NCBI RefSeq assembly: GCF_963576545.1
Contig: NW_026870579.1
Span: 310,001-374,000, forward strand
Origin: Limanda limanda
Taxonomy: Eukaryota; Chordata; Actinopteri; Pleuronectiformes; Pleuronectidae
Reading direction: 5' to 3'
DNA length: 64,000 nt
Part shown: positions 8,901-21,204 of the stretch, piece after piece
Layout of the letters: the number at the start of each line of letters is the position of its first letter
Position numbering within the stretch: position 1 is the first letter of the stretch
Program-made: the position numbers and the translations under genes
Notes under the pieces: generated by a model
What the model saw: the letters and a program-made list of their open reading frames with translations, nothing else
Databases searched by the model: none
Told to the model about the DNA's origin: nothing

Positions 8901-10000
8901 TCATCCCTAACCCTAACCCTAACCCTTCCGAAAGTCGGAGAAGCTCAAGGATGGTACCGATCGATGCGCGCTACCCCATTTAGTGGGGGTAGAGCCTACT
9001 TGCAAGTCTCTCCGACCTTCACAAAAAAAGTTATTCAAGAATATCTCTTTCTCCTATGTGCTTTCATCCCTAACCCTAACCCTAACCCTTCCGAAAGTCG
9101 GAGAAGCTCAAGGATGGTACCGATCGATGCGCGCTACCCCATTTAGTGGGGGTAGAGCCTACTTGCAAGTCTCTCCGACCTTCACAAAAAAAGTTATTCA
9201 AGAATATCTCTTTCTCCTATGTGCTTTCATCCCTAACCCTAACCCTAACCCTTCCAAAAGTCGGAGAAGCTCAAGGATGGTACCGATCGATGCGCGCTAC
9301 CCCATTTAGTGGGGGTAGAGCCTACTTGCATGTCTCTCCGACCTTCACAAAAAAAGTTATTCAAGAATATCTCCTCAGATTTGGGGGAATTTCGTCGGTC
9401 GACCTCTTCCGAAGGTCGTACAAGCTCGGGGATGGTACCAATCGATCCGCAGGACCCAAATTAGTCCAGATGCAACCACTTTCCAAGTCTCTCCGACCTT
9501 CACAAAAAAAGTTATTCAAGAATATCTCTTTCTCCTATGTGCTTTCATCCCTAACCCTAACCCTAACCCTTCCGAAAGTCGGAGAAGCTCAAGGATGGTA
9601 CCGATCGATGCGCGCAACCCCATTTAGTGGGGGTAGAGCCTACTTGCAAGTCTCTCCGACCTTCACAAAAAAAGTTATTCAAGAATATCTCCTCAGATTT
9701 GGGGGAATTTCGTCGGTCGACCTCTTCCGAAGGTCGTACAAGCTCGGGGATGGTACCAATCGATCCGCAGGACCCAAATTAGTCCAGATGCAACCACTTT
9801 CCAAGTCTCTCCGACCTTCACAAAAAAAGTTATTCAAGAATATCTCTTTCTCCTATGTGCTTTCATCCCTAACCCTAACCCTTTCGAAAGTCGGAGAAGC
9901 TCAAGGATGGTACCGATCGATGCGCGCTACCCCATTTAGTGGGGGTAGAGCCTACTTGCAAGTCTCTCCGACCTTCACAAAAAAAGTTATTCAAGAATAT
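5994..10000 (+). repeat. 4,007-bp higher-order repeat, copy 2
   Basis: Tandem second copy of the 1,600+2,407 compound repeat, with modules at 5,994-7,593 and 7,594-10,000. Monomer order is identical to copy 1. The same compound unit reappears at 46,972-50,966 with an offset of 40,978 bp over 5,994-9,370, including the rare GCGTGCTACC variant at 8,800/49,778. The match breaks near 50,504, where the distant copy has lost 12 bp. Confidence 0.92.
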
Positions 10001-11763
10001 CTCTTTCTCCTATGTGCTTTCATCCCTAACCCTAACCCTAACCCTTCCGAAAGTCGGAGAAGCTCAAGGATGGTACCAATCGATGCGCGCTACCCCATTT
10101 AGTGGGGGTAGAGCCTACTTGCAAGTCTCTCCGACCTTCACAAAAAAAGTTATTCAAGAATATCTCTTTCTCCTATGTGCTTTCATCCCTAACCCTAACC
10201 CTAACCCTTCCGAAAGTCGGAGAAGCTCAAGGATGGTACCGATCGATGCGTGCAACCCCATTTAGTGGGGGTAGAGCCTACTTGCAAGTCTCTCCGACCT
10301 TCACAAAAAAAGTTATTCAAGAATATCTCCTCAGATTTGGGGGAATTTCGTCGGTCGACCTCTTCCGAAGGTCGTACAAGCTCGGGGATGGTACCAATCG
10401 ATCCGCAGGACCCAAATTAGTCCAGATGCAACCACTTTCCAAGTCTCTCCGACCTTCACAAAAAAAGTTATTCAAGAATATCTCTTTCTCCTATGTGCTT
10501 TCATCCCTAACCCTAACCCTAACCCTTCCGAAAGTCGGAGAAGCTCAAGGATGGTACCGATCGATGTGCGCAACCCCATTTAGTGGGGGTAGAGCCTACT
10601 TGCAAGTCTCTCCGACCTTCACAAAAAAAGTTATTCAAGAATATCTCCTCAGATTTGGGGGAATTTCGTCGGTCGACCTCTTCCGAAGGTCGTACAAGCT
10701 CGGGGATGGTACCAATCGATCCGCAGGACCCAAATTAGTCCAGATGCAACCACTTTCCAAGTCTCTCCGACCTTCACAAAAAAAGTTATTCAAGAATATC
10801 TCTTTCTCCTATGTGCTTTCATCCCTAACCCTAACCCTAACCCTTCCGAAAGTCGGAGAAGCTCAAGGATGGTACCGATCGATGCGCGCTACCCCATTTA
10901 GTGGGGGTAAAGCCTACTTGCAAGTCTCTCCGACCTTCACAAAAAAAGTTATTCAAGAATATCTCTTTCTCCTATGTGCTTTCATCCCTAACCCTAACCC
11001 TAACCCTTCCGAAAGTCGGAGAAGCTCAAGGATGGTACCGATCGATGCGCGCTACCCCATTTAGTGGGGGTAGAGCCTACTTGCAAGTCTCTCCGACCTT
11101 CACAAAAAAAGTTATTCAAGAATATCTCTTTCTCCTATGTGCTTTCATCCCTAACCCTAACCCTAACCCTTCCGAAAGTCGGAGAAGCTCAAGGATGGTA
11201 CCGATCGATGCGCGCTACCCCATTTAGTGGGGGTAGAGCCTACTTGCAAGTCTCTCCGACCTTCACAAAAAAAGTTATTCAAGAATATCTCTTTCTCCTA
11301 TGTGCTTTCATCCCTAACCCTAACCCTAACCCTTCCAAAAGTCGGAGAAGCTCAAGGATGGTACCGATCGATGCGCGCTACCCCATTTAGTGGGGGTAGA
11401 GCCTACTTGCATGTCTCTCCGACCTTCACAAAAAAAGTTATTCAAGAATATCTCCTCAGATTTGGGGGAATTTCGTCGGTCGACCTCTTCCGAAGGTCGT
11501 ACAAGCTCGGGGATGGTACCAATCGATCCGCAGGACCCAAATTAGTCCAGATGCAACCACTTTCCAAGTCTCTACGACCTTCACAAAAAAAGTTATTCAA
11601 GAATATCTCTTTCTCCTATGTGCTTTCATCCCTAACCCTAACCCTTCCGAAAGTCGGAGAAGCTCAAGGATGGTACCGATCGATGCGCGCTACCCCATTT
11701 AGTGGGGGTAGAGCCTACTTGCAAGTCTCTCCGACCTTCACAAAAAAAGTTATTCAAGAATAT
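10001..11763 (+). repeat. Unmatched-length segment with a displaced duplication
   Basis: The monomer order is A, A, B-A, B-A, A, A, A, B-a, where a is a 157-bp A of the TTCCG form. Positions 10,327-11,451 recur at 12,253-13,377 (offset 1,926 bp), sharing GATGTGCGCAACC (10,567/12,493) and GGGGGTAAAGCC (10,910/12,836). The offset is not a module length, so this copy did not arise by simple tandem doubling of one module. Confidence 0.8.
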
Positions 11764-14007
11764 CTCTTTCTCCTATGTGCTTTCATCCCTAACCCTAACC
11801 CTAACCCTTCCGAAAGTCGGAGAAGCTCAAGGATGGTACCGATCGATGCGCGCTACCCCATTTAGTGGGGGTAGAGCCTACTTGCAAGTCTCTCCGACCT
11901 TCACAAAAAAAGTTATTCAAGAATATCTCTTTCTCCTATGTGCTTTCATCCCTAACCCTAACCCTAACCCTTCCGAAAGTCGTAGAAGCTCAAGGATGGT
12001 ACCGATCGATGCGCGCTACCCCATTTAGTGGGGGTAGAGCCTACTTGCAAGTCTCTCCGACCTTCACAAAAAAAGTTATTCAAGAATATCTCTTTCTCCT
12101 ATGTGCTTTCATCCCTAACCCTAACCCTAACCCTTCCAAAAGTCGGAGAAGCTCAAGGATGGTACCGATCGATGCGCGCTACCCCATTTAGTGGGGGTAG
12201 AGCCTACTTGCATGTCTCTCCGACCTTCACAAAAAAAGTTATTCAAGAATATCTCCTCAGATTTGGGGGAATTTCGTCGGTCGACCTCTTCCAAAGGTCG
12301 TACAAGCTCGGGGATGGTACCAATCGATCCGCAGGACCCAAATTAGTCCAGATGCAACCACTTTCCAAGTCTCTCCGACCTTCACAAAAAAAGTTATTCA
12401 AGAATATCTCTTTCTCCTATGTGCTTTCATCCCTAACCCTAACCCTAACCCTTCCGAAAGTCGGAGAAGCTCAAGGATGGTACCGATCGATGTGCGCAAC
12501 CCCATTTAGTGGGGGTAGAGCCTACTTGCAAGTCTCTCCGACCTTCACAAAAAAAGTTATTCAAGAATATCTCCTCAGATTTGGGGGAATTTCGTCGGTC
12601 GACCTCTTCCGAAGGTCGTACAAGCTCGGGGATGGTACCAATCGATCCGCAGGACCCAAATTAGTCCAGATGCAACCACTTTCCAAGTCTCTCCGACCTT
12701 CACAAAAAAAGTTATTCAAGAATATCTCTTTCTCCTATGTGCTTTCATCCCTAACCCTAACCCTAACCCTTCCGAAAGTCGGAGAAGCTCAAGGATGGTA
12801 CCGATCGATGCGCGCTACCCCATTTAGTGGGGGTAAAGCCTACTTGCAAGTCTCTCCGACCTTCACAAAAAAAGTTATTCAAGAATATCTCTTTCTCCTA
12901 TGTGCTTTCATCCCTAACCCTAACCCTAACCCTTCCGAAAGTCGGAGAAGCTCAAGGATGGTACCGATCGATGCGCGCTACCCCATTTAGTGGGGGTAGA
13001 GCCTACTTGCAAGTCTCTCCGACCTTCACAAAAAAAGTTATTCAAGAATATCTCTTTCTCCTATGTGCTTTCATCCCTAACCCTAACCCTAACCCTTCCG
13101 AAAGTCGGAGAAGCTCAAGGATGGTACCGATCGATGCGCGCTACCCCATTTAGTGGGGGTAGAGCCTACTTGCAAGTCTCTCCGACCTTCACAAAAAAAG
13201 TTATTCAAGAATATCTCTTTCTCCTATGTGCTTTCATCCCTAACCCTAACCCTAACCCTTCCAAAAGTCGGAGAAGCTCAAGGATGGTACCGATCGATGC
13301 GCGCTACCCCATTTAGTGGGGGTAGAGCCTACTTGCATGTCTCTCCGACCTTCACAAAAAAAGTTATTCAAGAATATCTCCTCAGATTTGGGGGAATTTC
13401 GTCGGTCGACCTCTTCCGAAGGTCGTACAAGCTCGGGGATGGTACCAATCGATCCGCAGGACCCAAATTAGTCCAGATGCAACCACTTTCCAAGTCTCTA
13501 CGACCTTCACAAAAAAAGTTATTCAAGAATATCTCTTTCTCCTATGTGCTTTCATCCCTAACCCTAACCCTAACCCTTCCGAAAGTCGGAGAAGCTCAAG
13601 GATGGTACCGATCGATGCGCGCAACCCCATTTAGTGGGGGTAGAGCCTACTTGCAAGTCTCTCCGACCTTCACAAAAAACGTTATTCAAGAATATCTCCT
13701 CAGATTTGGGGGAATTTCGTCGGTCGACCTCTTCCGAAGGTCGTACAAGCTCGGGGATGGTACCAATCGATCCGCAGGACCCAAATTAGTCCAGATGCAA
13801 CCACTTTCCAAGTCTCTCCGACCTTCACAAAAAAAGTTATTCAAGAATATCTCTTTCTCCTATGTGCTTTCATCCCTAACCCTAACCCTTTCGAAAGTCG
13901 GAGAAGCTCAAGGATGGTACCGATCGATGCGCGCTACCCCATTTAGTGGGGGTAGAGCCTACTTGCAAGTCTCTCCGACCTTCACAAAAAAAGTTATTCA
14001 AGAATAT
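11764..14007 (+). repeat. 2,244-bp module, copy 1
   Basis: Monomer order is A3, B-A, B-A, A3, B-A, B-a (10 A + 4 B). The second A carries GTCGTAGAAG and the third carries CCAAAAG with GCATGTC. The same order and variants occur at 21,205-23,448, 9,441 bp away, including GATGTGCGC, GGGTAAAGCC and the AAAAAACGTT variant (13,680/23,121). Two further copies begin at 37,670 and 39,914. Confidence 0.88.
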
Positions 14008-16420
14008 CTCTTTCTCCTATGTGCTTTCATCCCTAACCCTAACCCTAACCCTTCCGAAAGTCGGAGAAGCTCAAGGATGGTACCAATCGATGCGCGCTAC
14101 CCCATTTAGTGGGGGTAGAGCCTACTTGCAAGTCTCTCCGACCTTCACAAAAAAAGTTATTCAAGAATATCTCTTTCTCCTATGTGCTTTCATCCCTAAC
14201 CCTAACCCTAACCCTTCCGAAAGTCGGAGAAGCTCAAGGATGGTACCGATCGATGCGCGCAACCCCATTTAGTGGGGGTAGAGCCTACTTGCAAGTCTCT
14301 CCGACCTTCACAAAAAAAGTTATTCAAGAATATCTCCTCAGATTTGGGGGAATTTCGTCGGTCGACCTCTTCCGAAGGTCGTACAAGCTCGGGGATGGTA
14401 CCAATCGATCCGCAGGACCCAAATTAGTCCAGATGCAACCACTTTCCAAGTCTCTCCGACCTTCACAAAAAAAGTTATTCAAGAATATCTCTTTCTCCTA
14501 TGTGCTTTCATCCCTAACCCTAACCCTAACCCTTCCGAAAGTCGGAGAAGCTCAAGGATGGTACCGATCGATGCGCGCTACCCCATTTAGTGGGGGTAGA
14601 GCCTACTTGCAAGTCTCTCCGACCTTCACAAAAAAAGTTATTCAAGAATATCTCTTTCTCCTATGTGCTTTCATCCCTAACCCTAACCCTAACCCTTCCG
14701 AAAGTCGGAGAAGCTCAAGGATGGTACCGATCGATGCGCGCTACCCCATTTAGTGGGGGTAGAGCCTACTTGCAAGTCTCTCCGACCTTCACAAAAAAAG
14801 TTATTCAAGAATATCTCTTTCTCCTATGTGCTTTCATCCCTAACCCTAACCCTAACCCTTCCGAAAGTCGGAGAAGCTCAAGGATGGTACCAATCGATGC
14901 GCGTTACCCCATTTAGTGGGGGTAGAGCCTACTTGCAAGTCTCTCCGACCTTCACAAAAAAAGTTATTCAAGAATATCTCTTTCTCCTATGTGCTTTCAT
15001 CCCTAACCCTAACCCTAACCCTTCCGAAAGTCGGAGAAGCTCAAGGATGGTACCGATCGATGCGCGCAACCCCATTTAGTGGGGGTAGAGCCTACTTGCA
15101 AGTCTCTCCGACCTTCACAAAAAAAGTTATTCAAGAATATCTCCTCAGATTTGGGGGAATTTCGTCGGTCGACCTCTTCCGAAGGTCGTACAAGCTCGGG
15201 GATGGTACCAATCGATCCGCAGGACCCAAATTAGTCCAGATGCAACCACTTTCCAAGTCTCTCCGACCTTCACAAAAAAAGTTATTCAAGAATATCTCTT
15301 TCTCCTATGTGCTTTCATCCCTAACCCTAACCCTAACCCTTCCGAAAGTCGTAGAAGCTCAAGGATGGTACCGATCGATGCGCGCTACCCCATTTAGTGG
15401 GGGTAGAGCCTACTTGCAAGTCTCTCCGACCTTCACAAAAAAAGTTATTCAAGAATATCTCTTTCTCCTATGTGCTTTCATCCCTAACCCTAACCCTAAC
15501 CCTTCCAAAAGTCGGAGAAGCTCAAGGATGGTACCGATCGATGCGCGCTACCCCATTTAGTGGGGGTAGAGCCTACTTGCATGTCTCTCCGACCTTCACA
15601 AAAAAAGTTATTCAAGAATATCTCCTCAGATTTGGGGGAATTTCGTCGGTCGACCTCTTCCGAAGGTCGTACAAGCTCGGGGATGGTACCAATCGATCTG
15701 CAGGACCCAAATTAGTCCAGATGCAACCACTTTCCAAGTCTCTCCGACCTTCACAAAAAAAGTTATTCAAGAATATCTCTTTCTCCTATGTGCTTTCATC
15801 CCTAACCCTAACCCTAACCCTTCCGAAAGTCGGAGAAGCTCAAGGATGGTACCGATCGATGCGCGCAACCCCATTTAGTGGTGGTAGAGCCTACTTGCAA
15901 GTCTCTCCGACCTTCACAAAAAAAGTTATTCAAGAATATCTCCTCAGATTTGGGGGAATTTCGTCGGTCGACCTCTTCCGAAGGTCGTACAAGCTCGGGG
16001 ATGGTACCAATCGATCCGCAGGACCCAAATTAGTCCAGATGCAACCACTTTCCAAGTCTCTCCGACCTTCACAAAAAAAGTTATTCAAGAATATCTCTTT
16101 CTCCTATGTGCTTTCATCCCTAACCCTAACCCTAACCCTTCCGAAAGTCGGAGAAGCTCAAGGATGGTACCGATCGATGCGCGCTACCCCATTTAGTGGG
16201 GGTAGAGCCTACTTGCAAGTCTCTCCGACCTTCACAAAAAAAGTTATTCAAGAATATCTCTTTCTCCTATGTGCTTTCATCCCTAACCCTAACCCTAACC
16301 CTTCCGAAAGTCGGAGAAGCTCAAGGATGGTACCGATCGATGCGCGCAACCCCATTTAGTGGGGGTAGAGCCTACTTGCAAGTCTCTCCGACCTTCACAA
16401 AAAAAGTTATTCAAGAATAT
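14008..16420 (+). repeat. Duplicated segment, partner of 50,967-53,379
   Basis: All monomer boundaries match a segment 36,959 bp downstream. Shared rare variants are GTCGTAGAAG (15,350/52,309), GATCTGCAGG (15,699/52,658) and GGTGGTAG (15,878/52,837). One private change, GCGTTACCCC near 14,904, is absent from the partner. Downstream the two diverge by one 481-bp unit (A+B+A), present here and missing from the partner. Confidence 0.88.
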
Positions 16421-18175
16421 CTCCTCAGATTTGGGGGAATTTCGTCGGTCGACCTCTTCCGAAGGTCGTACAAGCTCGGGGATGGTACCAATCGATCCGC
16501 AGGACCCAAATTAGTCCAGATGCAACCACTTTCCAAGTCTCTCCGACCTTCACAAAAAAAGTTATTCAAGAATATCTCTTTCTCCTATGTGCTTTCATCC
16601 CTAACCCTAACCCTAACCCTTCCGAAAGTCGGAGAAGCTCAAGGATGGTACCGATCGATGCGCGCTACCCCATTTAGTGGGGGTAGAGCCTACTTGCAAG
16701 TCTCTCCGACCTTCACAAAAAAAGTTATTCAAGAATATCTCTTTCTCCTATGTGCTTTCATCCCTAACCCTAACCCTAACCCTTCCGAAAGTCGGAGAAG
16801 CTCAAGGATGGTACCGATCGATGCGCGCAACCCCATTTAGTGGGGGTAGAGCCTACTTGCAAGTCTCTCCGACCTTCACAAAAAAAGTTATTCAAGAATA
16901 TCTCCTCAGATTTGGGGGAATTTCGTCGGTCGACCTCTTCCGAAGGTCGTACAAGCTCGGGGATGGTACCAATCGATCCGCAGGACCCAAATTAGTCCAG
17001 ATGCAACCACTTTCCAAGTCTCTCCGACCTTCACAAAAAAAGTTATTCAAGAATATCTCTTTCTCCTATGTGCTTTCATCCCTAACCCTAACCCTTTCGA
17101 AAGTCGGAGAAGCTCAAGGATGGTACCGATCGATGCGCGCTACCCCATTTAGTGGGGGTAGAGCCTACTTGCAAGTCTCTCCGACCTTCACAAAAAAAGT
17201 TATTCAAGAATATCTCTTTCTCCTATGTGCTTTCATCCCTAACCCTAACCCTAACCCTTCCGAAAGTCGGAGAAGCTCAAAGATGGTACCGATCGATGCG
17301 CGCTACCCCATTTAGTGGGGGTAGAGCCTACTTGCAAGTCTCTCCGACCTTCACAAAAAAAGTTATTCAAGAATATCTCTTTCTCCTATGTGCTTTCATC
17401 CCTAACCCTAACCCTAACCCTTCCAAAAGTCGGAGAAGCTCAAGGATGGTACCGATCGATGCGCGCTACCCCATTTAGTGGGGGTAGAGCCTACTTGCAT
17501 GTCTCTCCGACCTTCACAAAAAAAGTTATTCAAGAATATCTCCTCAGATTTGGGGGAATTTCGTCGGTCGACCTCTTCCGAAGGTCGTACAAGCTCGGGG
17601 ATGGTACCAATCGATCCGCAGGACCCAAATTAGTCCAGATGCAACCACTTTCCAAGTCTCTCCGACCTTCACAAAAAAAGTTATTCAAGAATATCTCTTT
17701 CTCCTATGTGCTTTCATCCCTAACCCTAACCCTAACCCTTCCGAAAGTCGGAGAAGCTCAAGGATGGTACCGATCGATGCGCGCAACCCCATTTAGTGGG
17801 GGTAGAGCCTACTTGCAAGTCTCTCCGACCTTCACAAAAAACGTTATTCAAGAATATCTCCTCAGATTTGGGGGAATTTCGTCGGTCGACCTCTTCCGAA
17901 GGTCGTACAAGCTCGGGGATGGTACCAATCGATCCGCAGGACCCAAATTAGTCCAGATGCAACCACTTTCCAAGTCTCTCCGACCTTCACAAAAAAAGTT
18001 ATTCAAGAATATCTCTTTCTCCTATGTGCTTTCATCCCTAACCCTAACCCTAACCCTTCCGAAAGTCGGAGAAGCTCAAGGATGGTACCGATCGATGCGC
18101 GCAACCCCATTTAGTGGTGGTAGAGCCTACTTGCAAGTCTCTCCGACCTTCACAAAAAAAGTTATTCAAGAATAT
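16421..18175 (+). repeat. 1,755-bp tandem duplication, copy 1
   Basis: Monomer order is B-A, A, B-a, A, A, B-A, B-A. It repeats immediately downstream with shared CTCAAAGATGG (near 17,281/19,036) and AAAAAACGTT (near 17,841/19,596). CTCAAAGATGG adjacent to an intact GGTACC is rare elsewhere in the window (another is near 29,427), supporting a recent tandem event. Confidence 0.85.
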
Positions 18176-19930
18176 CTCCTCAGATTTGGGGGAATTTCGT
18201 CGGTCGACCTCTTCCGAAGGTCGTACAAGCTCGGGGATGGTACCAATCGATCCGCAGGACCCAAATTAGTCCAGATGCAACCACTTTCCAAGTCTCTCCG
18301 ACCTTCACAAAAAAAGTTATTCAAGAATATCTCTTTCTCCTATGTGCTTTCATCCCTAACCCTAACCCTAACCCTTCCGAAAGTCGGAGAAGCTCAAGGA
18401 TGGTACCGATCGATGCGCGCTACCCCATTTAGTGGGGGTAGAGCCTACTTGCAAGTCTCTCCGACCTTCACAAAAAAAGTTATTCAAGAATATCTCTTTC
18501 TCCTATGTGCTTTCATCCCTAACCCTAACCCTAACCCTTCCGAAAGTCGGAGAAGCTCAAGGATGGTACCGATCGATGCGCGCAACCCCATTTAGTGGGG
18601 GTAGAGCCTACTTGCAAGTCTCTCCGACCTTCACAAAAAAAGTTATTCAAGAATATCTCCTCAGATTTGGGGGAATTTCGTCGGTCGACCTCTTCCGAAG
18701 GTCGTACAAGCTCGGGGATGGTACCAATCGATCCGCAGGACCCAAATTAGTCCAGATGCAACCACTTTCCAAGTCTCTCCGACCTTCACAAAAAAAGTTA
18801 TTCAAGAATATCTCTTTCTCCTATGTGCTTTCATCCCTAACCCTACCCCTTTCGAAAGTCGGAGAAGCTCAAGGATGGTACCGATCGATGCGCGCTACCC
18901 CATTTAGTGGGGGTAGAGCCTACTTGCAAGTCTCTCCGACCTTCACAAAAAAAGTTATTCAAGAATATCTCTTTCTCCTATGTGCTTTCATCCCTAACCC
19001 TAACCCTAACCCTTCCGAAAGTCGGAGAAGCTCAAAGATGGTACCGATCGATGCGCGCTACCCCATTTAGTGGGGGTAGAGCCTACTTGCAAGTCTCTCC
19101 GACCTTCACAAAAAAAGTTATTCAAGAATATCTCTTTCTCCTATGTGCTTTCATCCCTAACCCTAACCCTAACCCTTCCAAAAGTCGGAGAAGCTCAAGG
19201 ATGGTACCGATCGATGCGCGCTACCCCATTTAGTGGGGGTAGAGCCTACTTGCATGTCTCTCCGACCTTCACAAAAAAAGTTATTCAAGAATATCTCCTC
19301 AGATTTGGGGGAATTTCGTCGGTCGACCTCTTCCGAAGGTCGTACAAGCTCGGGGATGGTACCAATCGATCCGCAGGACCCAAATTAGTCCAGATGCAAC
19401 CACTTTCCAAGTCTCTCCGACCTTCACAAAAAAAGTTATTCAAGAATATCTCTTTCTCCTATGTGCTTTCATCCCTAACCCTAACCCTAACCCTTCCGAA
19501 AGTCGGAGAAGCTCAAGGATGGTACCGATCGATGCGCGCAACCCCATTTAGTGGGGGTAGAGCCTACTTGCAAGTCTCTCCGACCTTCACAAAAAACGTT
19601 ATTCAAGAATATCTCCTCAGATTTGGGGGAATTTCGTCGGTCGACCTCTTCCGAAGGTCGTACAAGCTCGGGGATGGTACCAATCGATCCGCAGGACCCA
19701 AATTAGTCCAGATGCAACCACTTTCCAAGTCTCTCCGACCTTCACAAAAAAAGTTATTCAAGAATATCTCTTTCTCCTATGTGCTTTCATCCCTAACCCT
19801 AACCCTAACCCTTCCGAAAGTCGGAGAAGCTCAAGGATGGTACCAATCGATGCGCGCTACCCCATTTAGTGGGGGTAGAGCCTACTTGCAAGTCTCTCCG
19901 ACCTTCACAAAAAAAGTTATTCAAGAATAT
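18176..19930 (+). repeat. 1,755-bp tandem duplication, copy 2
   Basis: Second copy of the preceding unit with the same monomer order. It differs by CCCTACCCC in place of CCCTAACCC near 18,847, which damages the telomeric loop of a three-tract monomer. It lies within a B-A rich stretch (17,796-20,499) where A and B alternate, which is why the longest open frame of the window falls here. Confidence 0.85.
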
Positions 19931-21204
19931 CTCCTCAGATTTGGGGGAATTTCGTCGGTCGACCTCTTCCGAAGGTCGTACAAGCTCGGGGATGGTACCA
20001 ATCGATCCGCAGGACCCAAATTAGTCCAGATGCAACCACTTTCCAAGTCTCTCCGACCTTCACAAAAAAAGTTATTCAAGAATATCTCTTTCTCCTATGT
20101 GCTTTCATCCCTAACCCTAACCCTAACCCTTCCGAAAGTCGGAGAAGCTCAAGGATGGTACCGATCGATGCGCGCAACCCCATTTAGTGGGGGTAGAGCC
20201 TACTTGCAAGTCTCTCCGACCTTCACAAAAAAAGTTATTCAAGAATATCTCCTCAGATTTGGGGGAATTTCGTCGGTCGACCTCTTCCGAAGGTCGTACA
20301 AGCTCGGGGATGGTACCAATCGATCCGCAGGACCCAAATTAGTCCAGATGCAACCACTTTCCAAGTCTCTCCGACCTTCACAAAAAAAGTTATTCAAGAA
20401 TATCTCTTTCTCCTATGTGCTTTCATCCCTAACCCTAACCCTTTCGAAAGTCGGAGAAGCTCAAGGATGGTACCGATCGATGCGCGCTACCCCATTTAGT
20501 GGGGGTAGAGCCTACTTGCAAGTCTCTCCGACCTTCACAAAAAAAGTTATTCAAGAATATCTCTTTCTCCTATGTGCTTTCATCCCTAACCCTAACCCTA
20601 ACCCTTCCGAAAGTCGGAGAAGCTCAAGGATGTTACCAATCGATGCGCGCTACCCCATTTAGTGGGGGTAGAGCCTACTTGCAAGTCTCTCCGACCTTCA
20701 CAAAAAAAGTTATTCAAGAATATCTCTTTCTCCTATGTGCTTTCATCCCTAACCCTAACCCTAACCCTTCCGAAAGTCGGAGAAGCTCAAGGATGGTACC
20801 GATCGATGCGTGCAACCCCATTTAGTGGGGGTAGAGCCTACTTGCAAGTCTCTCCGACCTTCACAAAAAAAGTTATTCAAGAATATCTCCTCAGATTTGG
20901 GGGAATTTCGTCGGTCGACCTCTTCCGAAGGTCGTACAAGCTCGGGGATGGTACCAATCGATCCGCAGCACCCAAATTAGTCCAGATGCAACCACTTTCC
21001 AAGTCTCTCCGACCTTCACAAAAAAAGTTATTCAAGAATATCTCTTTCTCCTATGTGCTTTCATCCCTAACCCTAACCCTAACCCTTCCGAAAGTCGGAG
21101 AAGCTCAAGGATGGTACCGATCGATGCGCGCTACCCCATTTAGTGGGGGTAGAGCCTACTTGCAAGTCTCTCCGACCTTCACAAAAAAAGTTATTCAAGA
21201 ATAT
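19931..21204 (+). repeat. Linker segment of A/B monomers
   Basis: Order B-A, B-a, A, A, B-A. It carries two private changes: GATGTTACC near 20,634, which destroys a KpnI site, and GCAGCACCC near 20,969 in a B. The GCGTGCAACC variant near 20,810 links it to the 0-10 kb and 46-48 kb regions. No other features are seen. Confidence 0.85.

Noticed and set aside
19070..20662. Open frame of 530 codons, and over a hundred similar frames of 60-426 codons on the + strand
   Set aside because: All are translations of the satellite. Most begin at a GTG in the hairpin, overlap the next one in another frame, and end at the same ATTTAG. Their content changes only with the A/B order, and there is no promoter, splice or start context or any recognisable domain.
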